Shown here in pieces: positions 19,111-33,409 of a stretch of DNA of 64,000 nucleotides. Position numbers and translations under genes: made by a program. Numbering within the stretch: the stretch's first letter is position 1; the number at the start of each line of letters is the position of its first letter. Origin of the DNA: Apostichopus japonicus (Eukaryota; Echinodermata; Holothuroidea; Aspidochirotida; Stichopodidae); NCBI RefSeq assembly GCF_037975245.1, contig NC_092579.1, positions 31,775,166 through 31,839,165 of the forward strand, in the 5' to 3' direction. The notes below the pieces were generated by a model. It did not search any database. It had not been told where the DNA came from and saw only the letters and a program-made list of their open reading frames with translations.

Positions 19111-22010
19111 CGTATAAGATCGCGGCAAAAGCAAACTGCCCCCACCTGGTCTCGAGCCCGCGATCCAAAATACGTCACGCTCTCGAGGTACAGAGCACAA
19201 CCAACCGCGAAACGACAGCAGTTGATATAAATCTATGTTCGTTTCTAATACTTAAAGTTCCAGAGACCGTATAAGATCGCGGCAAAAGCAAACTGCCCCC
19301 ACCTGGTCTCGAGCCCGCGATCCAAAATACGTCACGCTCTCGAGGTACAGAGCACAACCAACCGCGCCACGACAGCAGTTGATATAAATCTATGTTCGTT
19401 TCTAATACTTAAAGTTCCAGACACCGTATAAGATCGCGGCAAAAGCAAACTGCCCCCACCTGGTCTCGAGCCCGCGATCCAAAATACGTCACGCTCTCGA
19501 GGTACAGAGCACAACCAACCGCGCCACGACAGCAGTTGATATAAATCTATGTTCGTTTCTAATACTTAAAGTTCCAGAGACCGTAAAAGATCGCGGCAAA
19601 AGCAAACTGCCCCCACCTGGTCTCGAGCCCGCGATGCAAAATACGTCACGCTCTCGAGGTACAGTGCACAACCAACCGCGCCACGACAGCAGTTGATATA
19701 AATCTATGTTCGTTTCTAATACTTAAAGTTCCAGAGACCGTATAAGATCGCGGCAAAAGCAAACTGCGCAGGCCTGTTCTCGAGCCCGCGATCCAAAATA
19801 CGTCACGCTCTCGAGGTACAGAGCACAACCAACCGCGAAACGACAGCAGTTGATATAAATCTATGTTCGTTTCTAATACTTAAAGTTCCAGAGACCGTAA
19901 AAGATCGCGGCAAAAGCAAACTGCCCCCACCTGGTCTCGAGCCCGCGATCCAAAATACGTCACGCTCTCGAGGTACAGAGCAACCAACCGCGCCACGACA
20001 GCAGTTGATATAAATCTATGTTCGTTTCTAATACTTAAAGTTCCAGAGACCGTATTAGATCGCGGCAAAAGCAAACTGCCCCCACCTGGTCTCGATCCCG
20101 CGATCCAAAATACGTCACGCTCTCGAGGTACAGAGCAACCAACCGCGCCACGACAGCAGTTGATATAAATCTATGTTCGTTTCTATTACTTAAAGTTCCA
20201 GAGACCGTATAAGATCGCGGCAAAAGCAAACTGCCCCCACCTGGTCTCGAGCCCGCGATCCAAAATACGTCACGTTCTCGAGGTACAGAGAAACCAACAG
20301 CGCCACGACAGCAGTTGATATAAATCTATGTTCGTTTCTAATACTTAAAGTTCCAGAGACGGAATGAGATCGCGGCAAAAGCAAGCTGCGCTGGCCTGGT
20401 CTCGAGCCCGCGATCCAAAATACGTCACGCTCTCGAGGTACAGAGCACAACCAACCGCGCCACGACAGCAGTTGATATAAATCTATGTTCGTTTCTAATA
20501 CTTAAAGCTCCAGAGACCGTATAAGATCGCGGCAAAAGCAAACTGCCCCCACCTGGTCTCGAGCCCGCGATCCAAAATACGTCACGCTCTCGAGGTACAG
20601 AGCACAACCAACCGCGAAACGACAGCAGTTGATATAAATCTATGTTCGTTTCTAATACTTAAAGTTCCAGAGACCGTATAAGATCGCGGCAAAAGCAAAC
20701 TGCCCCCACCTGGTCTCGAGCCCGCGATCCAAAATACGTCACGCTCTCGAGGTACAGAGCACAACCAACCGCGCCACGACAGCAGTTGATATAAATCTAT
20801 GTTCGTTTCTAATACTTAAAGTTCCAGACACCGTATAAGATCGCGGCAAAAGCAAACTGCGCTGGCCTGGTCTCGAGCCCGCGATCCAAAATACGTCACG
20901 CTCTCGAGGTACAGAGCACAACCAACCGCGCCACGACAGCAGTTGATATAAATCTATGTTCGTTTCTAATACTTAAAGTTCCAGAGACCGTATAAGATCG
21001 CGGCAAAAGCAAACTGCGCTGGCCTGGTCTCGAGCCCGCGATGCAAAATACGTCACGCTCTCGAGGTACAGTGCACAACCAACCGCGCCACGACAGCAGT
21101 TGATATAAATCTATGTTCGTTTCTAATACTTAAAGTTCCAGAGACCGTATAAGATCGCGGCAAAAGAAAACTGCGCAGGCCTGTTCTCGAGCCCGCGATC
21201 CAAAATACGTCACGCTCTCGAGGTACAGAGCACAACCAACCGCGCCACGACAGCAGTTGATATAAATCTATGTTCGTTTCTAATACTTAAAGTTCCAGAG
21301 ACCGTAAAAGATCGCGGCAAAAGCAAACTGCCCCCACCTGGTCTCGAGCCCGCGATCCAAAATACGTCACGCTCTCGAGGTACAGAGCAACCAACCGCGC
21401 CACGACAGCAGTTGATATAAATCTATGTTCGTTTCTAATACTTAAAGTTCCAGAGACCGTATAAGATCGCGGCAAAAGCAAATTGCCCCCACCTGGTCTC
21501 GATCCCGCGATCCAAAATACGTCACGCTCTCGAGGTACAGAGCAACCAACCGCGCCACGACAGCAGTTGATATAAATCTATGTTCGTTTCTATTACTTAA
21601 AGTTCCAGAGACCGTATAAGATCGCGGCAAAAGCAAACTGCCCCCACCTGGTCTCGAGCCCGCGATCCAAAATACGTCACGTTCTCGAGGTACAGAGCAA
21701 CCAACAGCGCCACGACAGCAGTTGATATAAATCTATGTTCGTTTCTAATACTTAAAGTTCCAGAGACGGTATGAGATCGCGGCAAAAGCAAGCTGCGCTG
21801 GCCTGGTCTCGAGCCCGCGATCCAAAATACGTCACGCTCTCGAGGTACAGAGCACAACCAACCGCGCCACGACAGCAGTTGATATAAATCTATGTTCGTT
21901 TATAATAATTAAAGCTCCAGAGACCGTATAAGATCGCGGCAAAAGCAAACTGCCCCCACCTGGTCTCGAGCCCGCGATCCAAAATACGTCACGCTCTCGA
22001 GGTAAAGAGC
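19110..22010 (-). repeat. higher-order duplication, 9 units (1,407 bp), two copies
   Basis: Private variants recur exactly 1,407 bp apart: ACCGCGAAAC at 19204/20611, CAGACACC at 19418/20825, GATGCAAAA at 19633/21040, CTCGATCCCG at 20091/21498. Both copies mix 157-bp and shorter units. A few sites differ between copies in patches, which suggests later conversion. Confidence 0.85.
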
Positions 22011-24401
22011 ACAACCAACCGCGCCACGACAGCAGTTGATATAAATCTATGTTCGTTTCTAATACTTAAAGTTCCCAGAGACCGAATAAAATCGAGGCAA
22101 AAGCAAACTGCCCCCACCTGGTCTCGAGCCCGCGATCCAAAATACGTCACGCTCTCGAGGTACAGAGCACAACCAACCGCGCCACGACAGCAGTTGATAT
22201 AAATCTATGTTCGTTTCTAATACTTAAAGTTCCCAGAGACCGTATAAGAACCCGGCAAAAGCAAACTGCCCCCACCTGGTCTCGAGCCCGCGATCCAAAA
22301 TACGTCACGCTCTCGAGGTACAGAGCAACCAACCGCGCCACGACAGCAGTTGATATAAATCTATGTTCGTTTCTAATACTTAAAGTTCCCAGAGACCGTA
22401 TGAGATCGCGGCAAAAGCAAACTGCCCCCACCTGGTCTCGAGCCCGCGATCCAAAAATCGTTACGCTCTCGAGGTACAGAGCAACCAACCGCGCCACGAC
22501 AGCAGTTGATATAAATCTATGTTCGTTTCTAATACTTAAAGTTCCAGGGGCCGTATAAGATCGCGGCAAAAGCAAACTGCCCCACCTGGTCTCGAGCCCG
22601 CGATCCAAAATACGTCACGCTCTCGAGGTACAGAGCAACCAACCGCGCCACGACAGCAGTTGATATAAATCTATGTTCGTTTCTAATACTTAAAGTTCCC
22701 AGAGACCGTATAAGATCGCGGCAAAAGAAAACTGCCCCCACCTGGTCTCGAGCCCGCGATCCAAAAATCGTCACGCTCTCGAGGTACAGAGCAACCAACC
22801 GCGCCACGACAGCAGCTGATATAAATCTATGTTCGTTTCTAATACTTAAAGTTCCAGAGACCGTACCAGATCGCGGCAAAAGCAAACTGCCCCCACCTGG
22901 TCTCGAGCCCGCGATCCAAAATACGTCACGCTCTCGAGGTACAGAGCAACCAACCGCGCCACGACAGCAGTTGATATAAATCTATGTTCGTTTCTAATAC
23001 TTAAAGTTCCAGAGACCGTATGAGATCGCGGCAAAAGCAAACTGCCCCCACCTGGTCTCGAGCCCGCGATCCAAAATACGTCACGCTCTCGAGGTACAGA
23101 GCAACCAACCGCGCCACGACAGCAGTTGATATAAATCTATGTTCGTTTCTAATACTTAAAGTTCCCAGAGACCGTATGAGATGGCGGCAAAAGCAAACTG
23201 CCCCCACCTGGTCTCGAGCCCGCGATCCAAAAATCGTTACGCTCTCGAGGTACAGAGCAACCAACCGCGCCACAACAGCAGTTGATATAAATCTATGTTC
23301 GTTTCTAATACTTAAAGTTCCCAGAGACCGTATTAGATCGCGGCAAAAGCAAACTGCCCCCACCTGGTCTCGAGCCCGCGATCCAAAAATCGTTACGCTC
23401 TCGAGGTACAGAGCAACCAACCGCGCCACGACAGCAGTTGATATAAATCTATGTTCGTTTCTAATACTTAAAGTTCCCAGAGACCGTATGAGATGGCGGC
23501 AAAAGCAAACTGCCCCCACCTGGTCTCGAGCCCGCGATCCAAAATACGTCACGCTCTCGAGGTACAGAGCAACCAACCGCGCCACGACAGCAGTTGATAT
23601 AAATCTATGTTCGTTTCTAATACTTAAAGTTCCAGAGACCGTATGAGATCGCGGCAAAAGCAAACTGCCCCCACCTGGTCTCGAGCCCGCGATCCAAAAT
23701 ACGTCACGCTTTCGAGGTACAGAGCAACCAACCGCGCCACGACAGCAGTTGATATAAATCTATGTTCGTTTCTAATACTTAAAGTTCCCAGCGACCGTAT
23801 AAGATCGCGGCAAAAGCAAACTGCCCCCACCTGGTCTCGAGCCCGCGATCCAAAATACGTCACGCTCTCGAGGTACAGAGCAACCAACCGCGCCACGACA
23901 GCAGTTGATATAAATCTATGTTCGTTTCTAATACTTAAAGTTCCCAGAGACCGTATAGAATCGCGGCAAAAGCAAACTGCCCCCACCTGGTCTCGAGCCC
24001 GCGATCCAAAATACGTCACGCTCTCGAGGTACAGAGCAACCAACCGCGCCACGACAGCAGTTGATATAAATCTATGTTCGTTTCTGATACTTAAAGTTCC
24101 AGAGACCGTATGAGATCGCGGCAAAAGCAAACTGCCCCCACCTGGTCTCGAGCCCGCGATCCAAAATACGTCACGCTCTCGAGGTACAGAGCAACCAACC
24201 GCGCCACGACAGCAGTTGATATAAGACTATGTTCGTTTCTAATACTTAAAGTTCTCAGAGACCGTATAAGATCGCGGCAAAAGCAAACTGCCCCCACCTG
24301 GTCTCGAGCCCGCGATCCAAAATACGTCACGCTCTCGAGTTACAGAGCAACCAACCGCGCCACGACAGCAGTTGATATAAATCTATGTTCGTTTCTAATA
24401 C

Positions 24402-27400
24402 TTAAAGTTTCAGAGACCGTACGAGATCGCGACAAAAGCAAACTGCCCCCACCTGGTCTCGAGCCCGCGATCCAAAATACGTCACGCTCTCGAGGTACAG
24501 AGCAACCAACCGCGCCACGACAGCAGTTGATATAAATCTATGTTCGTTTCTAATACTTAAAGTTCCCAGAGACCGTATGAGATCGCGGCAAAAGCAAACT
24601 GCCCCCACCTGGTCTCGAGCCCGCGATCCAAAAATCGTCACGCTCTCGAGGTACAGAGCAACCAACCGCGCCACGACAGCAGTTGACATAAATCTATGTT
24701 CGTTTCTAATACTTAAAGTTCCCAGAGACCGTATTAGATCGCGGCAAAAGCAAACTGCCCCCACCTGGTCTCGAGCCCGCGATCCAAAACACGTCACGCT
24801 CTCGAGGTACAGAGCAACCAACCGCGCCACGACAGCAGTTGATATAAATCTATGTTCTTTTCTAATACTTAAATTTCCCAGAGACCGTATGAGATCGCGG
24901 GAAAAGGAAACTGCCCCCACCTGGTCTCGAGCCCGCGATCCAAAATACGTCACGCTCTCGAGGTACAGAGCAACCAACCGCGCCACGACAGCAGTTGATA
25001 TAAATCTATGTTCGTTTCTAATACTTAAAGTTCCCAGAGACCGTATAAGATCGCGGCAAAAGCAAACTGCCCCCACCTGGTCTCGAGCCCGCGATCCAAA
25101 ATACGTCACGCTCTCGAGGTACAGAGCAACCAACCGCGCCACGACAGCAGTTGATATAAATCTATGTTCGTTTCTAAGACTTAAAGTTCCCAGAGACCGT
25201 ATTAGATCGCGGCAAAAGCAAACTGCCCCCACCTGGTCTCGAGCCCGCGATCCAAAATACGTCACGCTCTCGAGGTACAGAGCAACCAACCGCGCCACGA
25301 CAGCAGTTGATATAAATCTATGTTCGTTTCTAATACTTAAAGTTCCCAGAGACCGTATAAGAACCCGGCAAAAGCAAACTGCCCCCACCTGGTCTCGAGC
25401 CCGCGATCCAAAATACGTCACGCTCTCGAGGTACAGAGCAACCAACCGCGCCACGACAGCAGTTGATATAAATCTATGTTCGTTTCTAATACTTAAAGTT
25501 TCAGAGACCGTACGAGATCGCGACAAAAGCAAACTGCCCCCACCTGGTCTCGAGCCCGCGATCCAAAATACGTCACGCTCTCGAGGTACAGAGCAACCAA
25601 CCGCGCCACGACAGCAGTTGATATAAATCTATGTTCGTTTCTAATACTTAAAGTTCCCAGAGACCGTATGAGATCGCGGCAAAAGCAAACTGCCCCCACC
25701 TGGTCTCGAGCCCGCGATCCAAAAATCGTCACGCTCTCGAGGTACAGAGCAACCAACCGCGCCACGACAGCAGTTGACATAAATCTATGTTCGTTTCTAA
25801 TACTTAAAGTTCCCAGAGACCGTATTAGATCGCGGCAAAAGCAAACTGCCCCCACCTGGTCTCGAGCCCGCGATCCAAAACACGTCACGCTCTCGAGGTA
25901 CAGAGCAACCAACCGCGCCACGACAGCAGTTGATATAAATCTATGTTCTTTTCTAATACTTAAATTTCCCAGAGACCGTATGAGATCGCGGGAAAAGGAA
26001 ACTGCCCCCACCTGGTCTCGAGCCCGCGATCCAAAATACGTCACGCTCTCGAGGTACAGAGCAACCAACCGCGCCACGACAGCAGTTGATATAAATCTAT
26101 GTTCGTTTCTAATACTTAAAGTTCCCAGAGACCGTATGAGATCGCGGCAAAAGCAAACTGCCCCCACCTGGTCTCGAGCCCGCGATCCAAAATACGTCAC
26201 GCTCTCGAGGTACAGAGCAACCAACCGCGCCACGACAGCAGTTGATATAAATCTATGTTCGTTTCTAAGACTTAAAGTTCCCAGAGACCGTATTAGATCG
26301 CGGCAAAAGCAAACTGCCCCCACCTGGTCTCGAGCCCGCGATCCAAAATACGTCACGCTCTCGAGGTACAGAGCAACCAACCGCGCCACGACAGCAGTTG
26401 ATATAAATCTATGTTCGTTTCTAATACTTAAAGTTCCCAGAGACCGTATAAGAACCCGGCAAAAGCAAACTGCCCCCACCTGGTCTCGAGCCCGCGATCC
26501 AAAATACGTCACGCTCTCGAGGTACAGAGCAACCAACCGCGCCACGACAGCAGTTGATATAAATCTATGTTCGTTTCTAATACTTAAAGTTCCCAGAGAC
26601 CGTATTAGATCGCCGCAAAAGCAGACTGCCCCCACCTGGTCTCGAGCCCGCGATCCAAAATACGTCACGCTCTCGAGGTACAGAGCAACCAACCGCGCCA
26701 CGACAGCAATTGATATAAATCTATGTTAGTTTCTAATACTTAAAGTTCCAGAGACCGTATAAGATCCCGGAAAAAGCAAACTGGTCTCGAGCCCGCGATC
26801 CAAAATACGTCACGCTCTCGAGGTACAGAGCAACCAACCGCGCCACGACAGCAATTGATATAAATCTATGTTAGTTTCTAATACTTAAAGTTCCAGAGAC
26901 CGTATAAGATCCCGGAAAAAGCAAACTGCCCCCACCTGGTCTCGAGCCCGCGATCCAAAATACGTCACGCTCTCGAGGTACAGAGCAACCAACCGCGCCA
27001 CAACAGCAGTTGATATAAATCTATGTTAGTTTCTAATACTTAAAGTTCCAGAGACCGTATAAGATCCCGGGAAAAGCAAACTGCCCCCACCTGGTCTCGA
27101 GCCCGCGATCCAAAAATCGTCACGCTCTCGAGGTACAGAGCAACAAACCGCGCCACGACAGCAGTTGATATAAATCTATGTTCGTTTCTAATACTTAAAG
27201 TTCCCAGAGACCGTATTAGATCGCGGCAAAAGCAAACTGCCCCCACCTGGTCTCGAGCCCGCGATCCAAAACACGTCACGCTCTCGAGGTACAGAGCAAC
27301 CAACCGCGCCACGACAGCAGTTGATATAAATCTATGTTCTTTTCTAATACTTAAATTTCCCAGAGACCGTATGAGATCGCGGGAAAAGGAAACTGCCCCC

Positions 27401-28140
27401 ACCTGGTCTCGAGCCCGCGATCCAAAATACGTCACGCTCTCGAGGTACAGAGCAACCAACCGCGCCACGACAGCAGTTGATATAAATCTATGTTCGTTTC
27501 TAATACTTAAAGTTCCCAGAGACCGTATAAGATCGCGGCAAAAGCAAACTGCCCCCACCTGGTCTCGAGCCCGCGATCCAAAATACGTCACGCTCTCGAG
27601 GTACAGAGCAACCAACCGCGCCACGACAGCAGTTGATATAAATCTATGTTCGTTTCTAAGACTTAAAGTTCCCAGAGACCGTATTAGATCGCGGCAAAAG
27701 CAAACTGCCCCCACCTGGTCTCGAGCCCGCGATCCAAAATACGTCACGCTCTCGAGGTACAGAGCAACCAACCGCGCCACGACAGCAGTTGATATAAATC
27801 TATGTTCGTTTCTAATACTTAAAGTTCCCAGAGACCGTATAAGAACCCGGCAAAAGCAAACTGCCCCCACCTGGTCTCGAGCCCGCGATCCAAAATACGT
27901 CACGCTCTCGAGGTACAGAGCAACCAACCGCGCCACGACAGCAGTTGATATAAATCTATGTTCGTTTCTAATACTTAAAGTTCCCAGAGACCGTATTAGA
28001 TCGCCGCAAAAGCAGACTGCCCCCACCTGGTCTCGAGCCCGCGATCCAAAATACGTCACGCTCTCGAGGTACAGAGCAACCAACCGCGCCACGACAGCAA
28101 TTGATATAAATCTATGTTAGTTTCTAATACTTAAAGTTCC
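24402..28140 (-). repeat. higher-order repeat of 7 units (1,091 bp), three copies
   Basis: AAAACACGTCAC occurs only at 24786, 25877 and 27268 in this stretch, with matching neighbours (TTCTTTTCTAATACTTAAAT, GGGAAAAGGAAACTG, AAGAACCCGGCAAAAG). Spacings are 1,091 and 1,391 bp. The second is longer because two further units, one shortened near 26,780 by loss of about 10 bp around GCCCCCACCT, lie between the copies. Confidence 0.85.
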
Positions 28141-28739
28141 AGAGACCGTATAAGATCGCGGAAAAAGCAAACTGCCCCCACCTGGTCTCGAGCCCGCGAT
28201 CCAAAATACGTCACGCTCTCGAGGTACAGAGCAACCAACCGCGCCACAACAGCAGTTGATATAAATCTATGTTAGTTTCTAATACTTAAAGTTCCAGAGA
28301 CCGTATGAGATCCCGGGAAAAGCAAACTGCCCCCACCTGGTCTCGAGCCCGCGATCCAAAATACGTCACGCTCTCGAGGTACAGAGCAACCAACCGCGCC
28401 ACGACAGCAGTTGATATAAATCTATGTTCGTTCTAATACTTAAAGTTCCCAGAGACCGTATGAGATCGCGGCAAAAGCAAACTGCCCCCACCTGATCTCG
28501 AGCCCGCGATCCAAAATACGTCACGCTCTCGAGGTACAGAGCAACCAACCGCGCCACGACAGCAGTTGATATAAATCTATGTTCGTTTCTAATACTTAAA
28601 GTTCCAGAGACCGTATAAGATCGCGGCAAAAGCAAACTGCCCCCACCTGGTCTCGAGCCCGCGATCCAAAATACGTCACGCTCTCGAGGTACAGAGCAAC
28701 CAACCGCGCCACGACAGCAGTTGATATAAATCTATGTTC

Positions 28740-29690
28740 GTTTCTAATACTTAAAGTTCCCAGAGACCGTATAAGATCGCGGCAAAAGCAAACTGCCCCC
28801 ACCTGGTCTCGAGCCCGTGATCCAAAATACGTCACGCTCTCGAGGTACAGAGCAACCAACCGCGCCACGACAGCAGTTGATATAAATCTATGTCCGTTTC
28901 TAATACTTAAAGTTCCCAGAGACCGTACCATATCGCGGCAAAAGCAAACTGCCCCCACCTGATCTCGAGCCCGCGATCCAAAATACGTCACGCTCTCGAG
29001 GTACAGAGCAACCAACCGCGCCACGACAGCAGTTGATATAAATCTATGTTCGTTTCTAATAGTTAAAGTTCCCACAGACCGTATAAGATCGCGGCAAAAG
29101 CAAACTGCCCCCACCTGGTCTCGAGCCCGCGATCCAAAATACGTCACGCTCTCGAGGTACAGAGCAACCAACCGCGCCACGACAGCAGTTGATATAAATC
29201 TATGTTCGTTTCTAATACTTAAAGTTCCCAGAGACCGTATGAGATCGCGGCAAAAGCAAACTGCCCCCACCTGTTCTCGAGCCCGCGATCCAAAATACGT
29301 CACGCTCTCGAGGTACAGAGCAACCAACCGCGCCACGACAGCAGTTGATATAAATCTATGTCCGTTTCTAATACTTAAAGTTCCCAGAGACCGTACCATA
29401 TCGCGGCAAAAGCAAACTGCCCCCACCTGATCTCGAGCCCGCGATCCAAAATACGTCACGCTCTCGAGGTACAGAGCAACCAACCGCGCCACGACAGCAG
29501 TTGATATAAATCTATGTTCGTTTCTAATAGTTAAAGTTCCCACAGACCGTATAAGATCGCGGCAAAAGCAAACTGCCCCCACCTGGTCTCGAGCCCGCGA
29601 TCCAAAATACGTCACGCTCTCGAGGTACAGAGCAACCAACCGCGCCACGACAGCAGTTGATATAAATCTATGTTCGTTTCTAATACTTAA
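28740..29690 (-). repeat. 3-unit (468 bp) higher-order repeat, two copies
   Basis: The rare forms CTATGTCCGTTTC, GTACCATATCG with CTGATCTCGAG, and TAATAGTTAAAG with CCCACAGACC follow each other in the same order twice. The TAATAGTT words sit 468 bp apart (29057 and 29525). Confidence 0.75.
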
Positions 29691-32630
29691 AGTTCCAGAG
29701 ACCGTATTAGATCGCGGCAAAAGCAAACTGCCCCCACCTGGTCTCGAGCCCGCGATCCAAAATACGTCACGCTCTCGAGGTACAGAGCAACCAACCGCGC
29801 CACGACAGCAGTTGATATAAATCTATGTTCGTTTCTAAGACTTAAAGTTCCAGAGACCGTATTAGATCGCGGCAAAAGCAAACTGCCCCCACCTGGTCTC
29901 GAGCCCGCGATCCAAAATACGTCACGCTCTCGAGGTACAGAGCAACCAACCGCGCCACGACAGCAGTTGATATAAATCTATGTTCGTTTTTAATACTTAA
30001 AGTTCCCAGAGACCGTACCATATCGCGGCAAAAGCAAACTGCCCCAACATGGTCTCGAGCCCGCGATCCAAAATACGTCACGCTCTCGAGGTACAGAGCA
30101 ACCAACCGCGCCACGACAGCAGTTGATATAAATCTATGTTCTTTTCTAATACTTAAAGTTCCAGAGACCGTATGAGATCGCGGCAAAAGCAAACTGCCCC
30201 CACCTGGTCTCGAGCCCGCGATCCAAAATACGTCACGCTCTCGAGGTACAGAGCAACCAACCGCGCCACGACAGCAGTTGATATAAATCTATGTTCGTTT
30301 CTAATACTTAAAGTTCCCAGAGACCGTATAAGATCGCGGCAAAAGCAAACTGCCCCCACCTGGTCTCGAGCCCGCGATCCAAAAATCGTCACGCTCTCGA
30401 GGTACAGAGCAACCAACCGCGCCACGACAGCAGTTGATATAAATCTATGTTCGTTTCTAATACTTAAAGTTCCCAGAGACCGTATGAGAACGCGGCAAAA
30501 GCAAACTGCCCCCACCTGGTCTCGAGCCTGCGATCCAAAATACGTCACGCTCTCGAGGTACAGAGCAACCAACCGCGCCACGACAGCAGTTGATATAATC
30601 TATGTTCGTTTCTAATACTTAAAGTTCCAGAGACCGTATTAGATCGCGGCAAAAGCAGACTGCCCCCACCTGGTCTCGAGCCCGCGATCCAAAATACGTC
30701 ACGCTCTCGAGGTACAGAGCAACCAACCGCGCCACGACAGCAGTTGATATAAATCTATGTTCGTTTCTAATACTTAAAGTTCCAGAGACCGTATTAGATC
30801 GCGGCAAAAGCAAACTGCCCCCACCTGGTCTCGAGCCCGCGATCCAAAATACGTCATGCTCTCGAAGTACAGAGCAACCAACCTCGCCACGACAGCAGTT
30901 GATATAAATCTATGTTCGTTTCTAATACTTAAAGTTCCCAGAGACCGTATAAGATCGCGGCAAAAGCAAACTGCCCCCACCTGGTCTCGAGCCCGCGATC
31001 CAAAATACGTCACGCTCTCGAGGTACAGAGCAACCAACCGCGCCACGACAGCAGTTGATATAAATCTATGTTCGTTTCTAATAGTTAAAGTTCCCACAGA
31101 CCGTATAAGATCGCGGCAAAAGCAAACTGCCCCCACCTGGTCTCGAGCCCGCGATCCAAAATACGTCACGCTCTCGAGGTACAGAGCAACCAACCGCGCC
31201 ACGACAGCAGTTGATATAAATCTATGTTCGTTTCTAATACTTAAAGTTCCAGAGACCGTATTAGATCGCGGCAAAAGCAAACTGCCCCCACCTGGTCTCG
31301 AGCCCGCGATCCAAAATACGTCACGCTCTCGAGGTACAGAGCAACCAACCGCGCCACGACAGCAGTTGATATAAATCTATGTTCGTTTCTAAGACTTAAA
31401 GTTCCAGAGACCGTATTAGATCGCGGCAAAAGCAAACTGCCCCCACCTGGTCTCGAGCCCGCGATCCAAAATACGTCACGCTCTCGAGGTACAGAGCAAC
31501 CAACCGCGCCACGACAGCAGTTGATATAAATCTATGTTCGTTTTTAATACTTAAAGTTCCCAGAGACCGTACCATATCGCGGCAAAAGCAAACTGCCCCA
31601 ACATGGTCTCGAGCCCGCGATCCAAAATACGTCACGCTCTCGAGGTACAGAGCAACCAACCGCGCCACGACAGCAGTTGATATAAATCTATGTTCTTTTC
31701 TAATACTTAAAGTTCCAGAGACCGTATGAGATCGCGGCAAAAGCAAACTGCCCCCACCTGGTCTCGAGCCCGCGATCCAAAATACGTCACGCTCTCGAGG
31801 TACAGAGCAACCAACCGCGCCACGACAGCAGTTGATATAAATCTATGTTCGTTTCTAATACTTAAAGTTCCCAGAGACCGTATAAGATCGCGGCAAAAGC
31901 AAACTGCCCCCACCTGGTCTCGAGCCCGCGATCCAAAAATCGTCACGCTCTCGAGGTACAGAGCAACCAACCGCGCCACGACAGCAGTTGATATAAATCT
32001 ATGTTCGTTTCTAATACTTAAAGTTCCCAGAGACCGTATGAGAACGCGGCAAAAGCAAACTGCCCCCACCTGGTCTCGAGCCTGCGATCCAAAATACGTC
32101 ACGCTCTCGAGGTACAGAGCAACCAACCGCGCCACGACAGCAGTTGATATAATCTATGTTCGTTTCTAATACTTAAAGTTCCAGAGACCGTATTAGATCG
32201 CGGCAAAAGCAGACTGCCCCCACCTGGTCTCGAGCCCGCGATCCAAAATACGTCACGCTCTCGAGGTACAGAGCAACCAACCGCGCCACGACAGCAGTTG
32301 ATATAAATCTATGTTCGTTTCTAATACTTAAAGTTCCAGAGACCGTATTAGATCGCGGCAAAAGCAAACTGCCCCCACCTGGTCTCGAGCCCGCGATCCA
32401 AAATACGTCATGCTCTCGAAGTACAGAGCAACCAACCTCGCCACGACAGCAGTTGATATAAATCTATGTTCGTTTCTAATACTTAAAGTTCCCAGAGACC
32501 GTATAAGATCGCGGCAAAAGCAAACTGCCCCCACCTGGTCTCGAGCCCGCGATCCAAAATACGTCACGCTCTCGAGGTACAGAGCAACCAACCGCGCCAC
32601 GACAGCAGTTGATATAAATCTATGTTCGTT
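29525..32630 (-). repeat. 10-unit (1,554 bp) higher-order repeat, two near-identical copies
   Basis: Rare marks repeat at 1,554 bp: GCCCCAACATGG (30,041 region and 31,595 region), the shortened GATATAATCTATG (near 30,593 and 32,147), and CATGCTCTCGAAG with AACCTCGCC (near 30,856 and 32,410). Copies appear identical over most of their length by eye, implying a recent event. The match ends near 32,630, where the second copy lacks the AATAGTTAAAG mark. Confidence 0.85.
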
Positions 32631-33409
32631 TCTAATACTTAAAGTTCCCAGAGACCGTATAAGATCGCGGCAAAAGCAAACTGCCCCCACCTGGTCTCGA
32701 GCCCGCGATCCAAAATACGTCACGCTCTCGAGGTACAGAGCAACCAACCGCGCCACGACAGCAGTTGATATAAATCTATGTTCGTTTTTAATACTTAAAG
32801 TTCCCAGAGACCGTATAAGATCGCGGCAAAAGCAAACTGCCCCAACCTGGTCTCGAGCCCGCGATCCAAAATACGTCACGCTCTCGAGGTACAGAGCAAC
32901 CAACCGCGCCACGACAGCAGTTGATATAAATCTATGTTCTTTTCTAATACTTAAAGTTCCAGAGACCGTACCATATCGCGGCAAAAGCAAACTGCCCCCA
33001 CCTGGTCTCGAGCCCGCGATCCAAAATACGTCACGCTCTCGAGGTACAGAGCAACCAACCGCGCCACGACAGCAGTTGATATAAATCTATGTTCGTTTCT
33101 AATACTTAAAGTTCCAGAGACCGTATGAGATCGCGGTAAAAGCAAACTGCCCCCACCTGATCTCGAGCCCGCGATCCAAAATACGTCACGCTCTCGAGGT
33201 ACAGAGCAACCAACCGCGCCACGACAGCAGTTGATATAAATCTATGTTCGTTTCTAATACTTAAAGTTTCCAGAGACCGTATGAGATCGCGGCAAAAGCA
33301 AACTGCCCCCACCTGGTCTCGAGCCCGCGATCCAAAATACGTCACGCTCTCGAGGTACAGAGCAACCAACCGCGCCACGACAGCAGTTGATATAAATCTA
33401 TGTTCGTTT

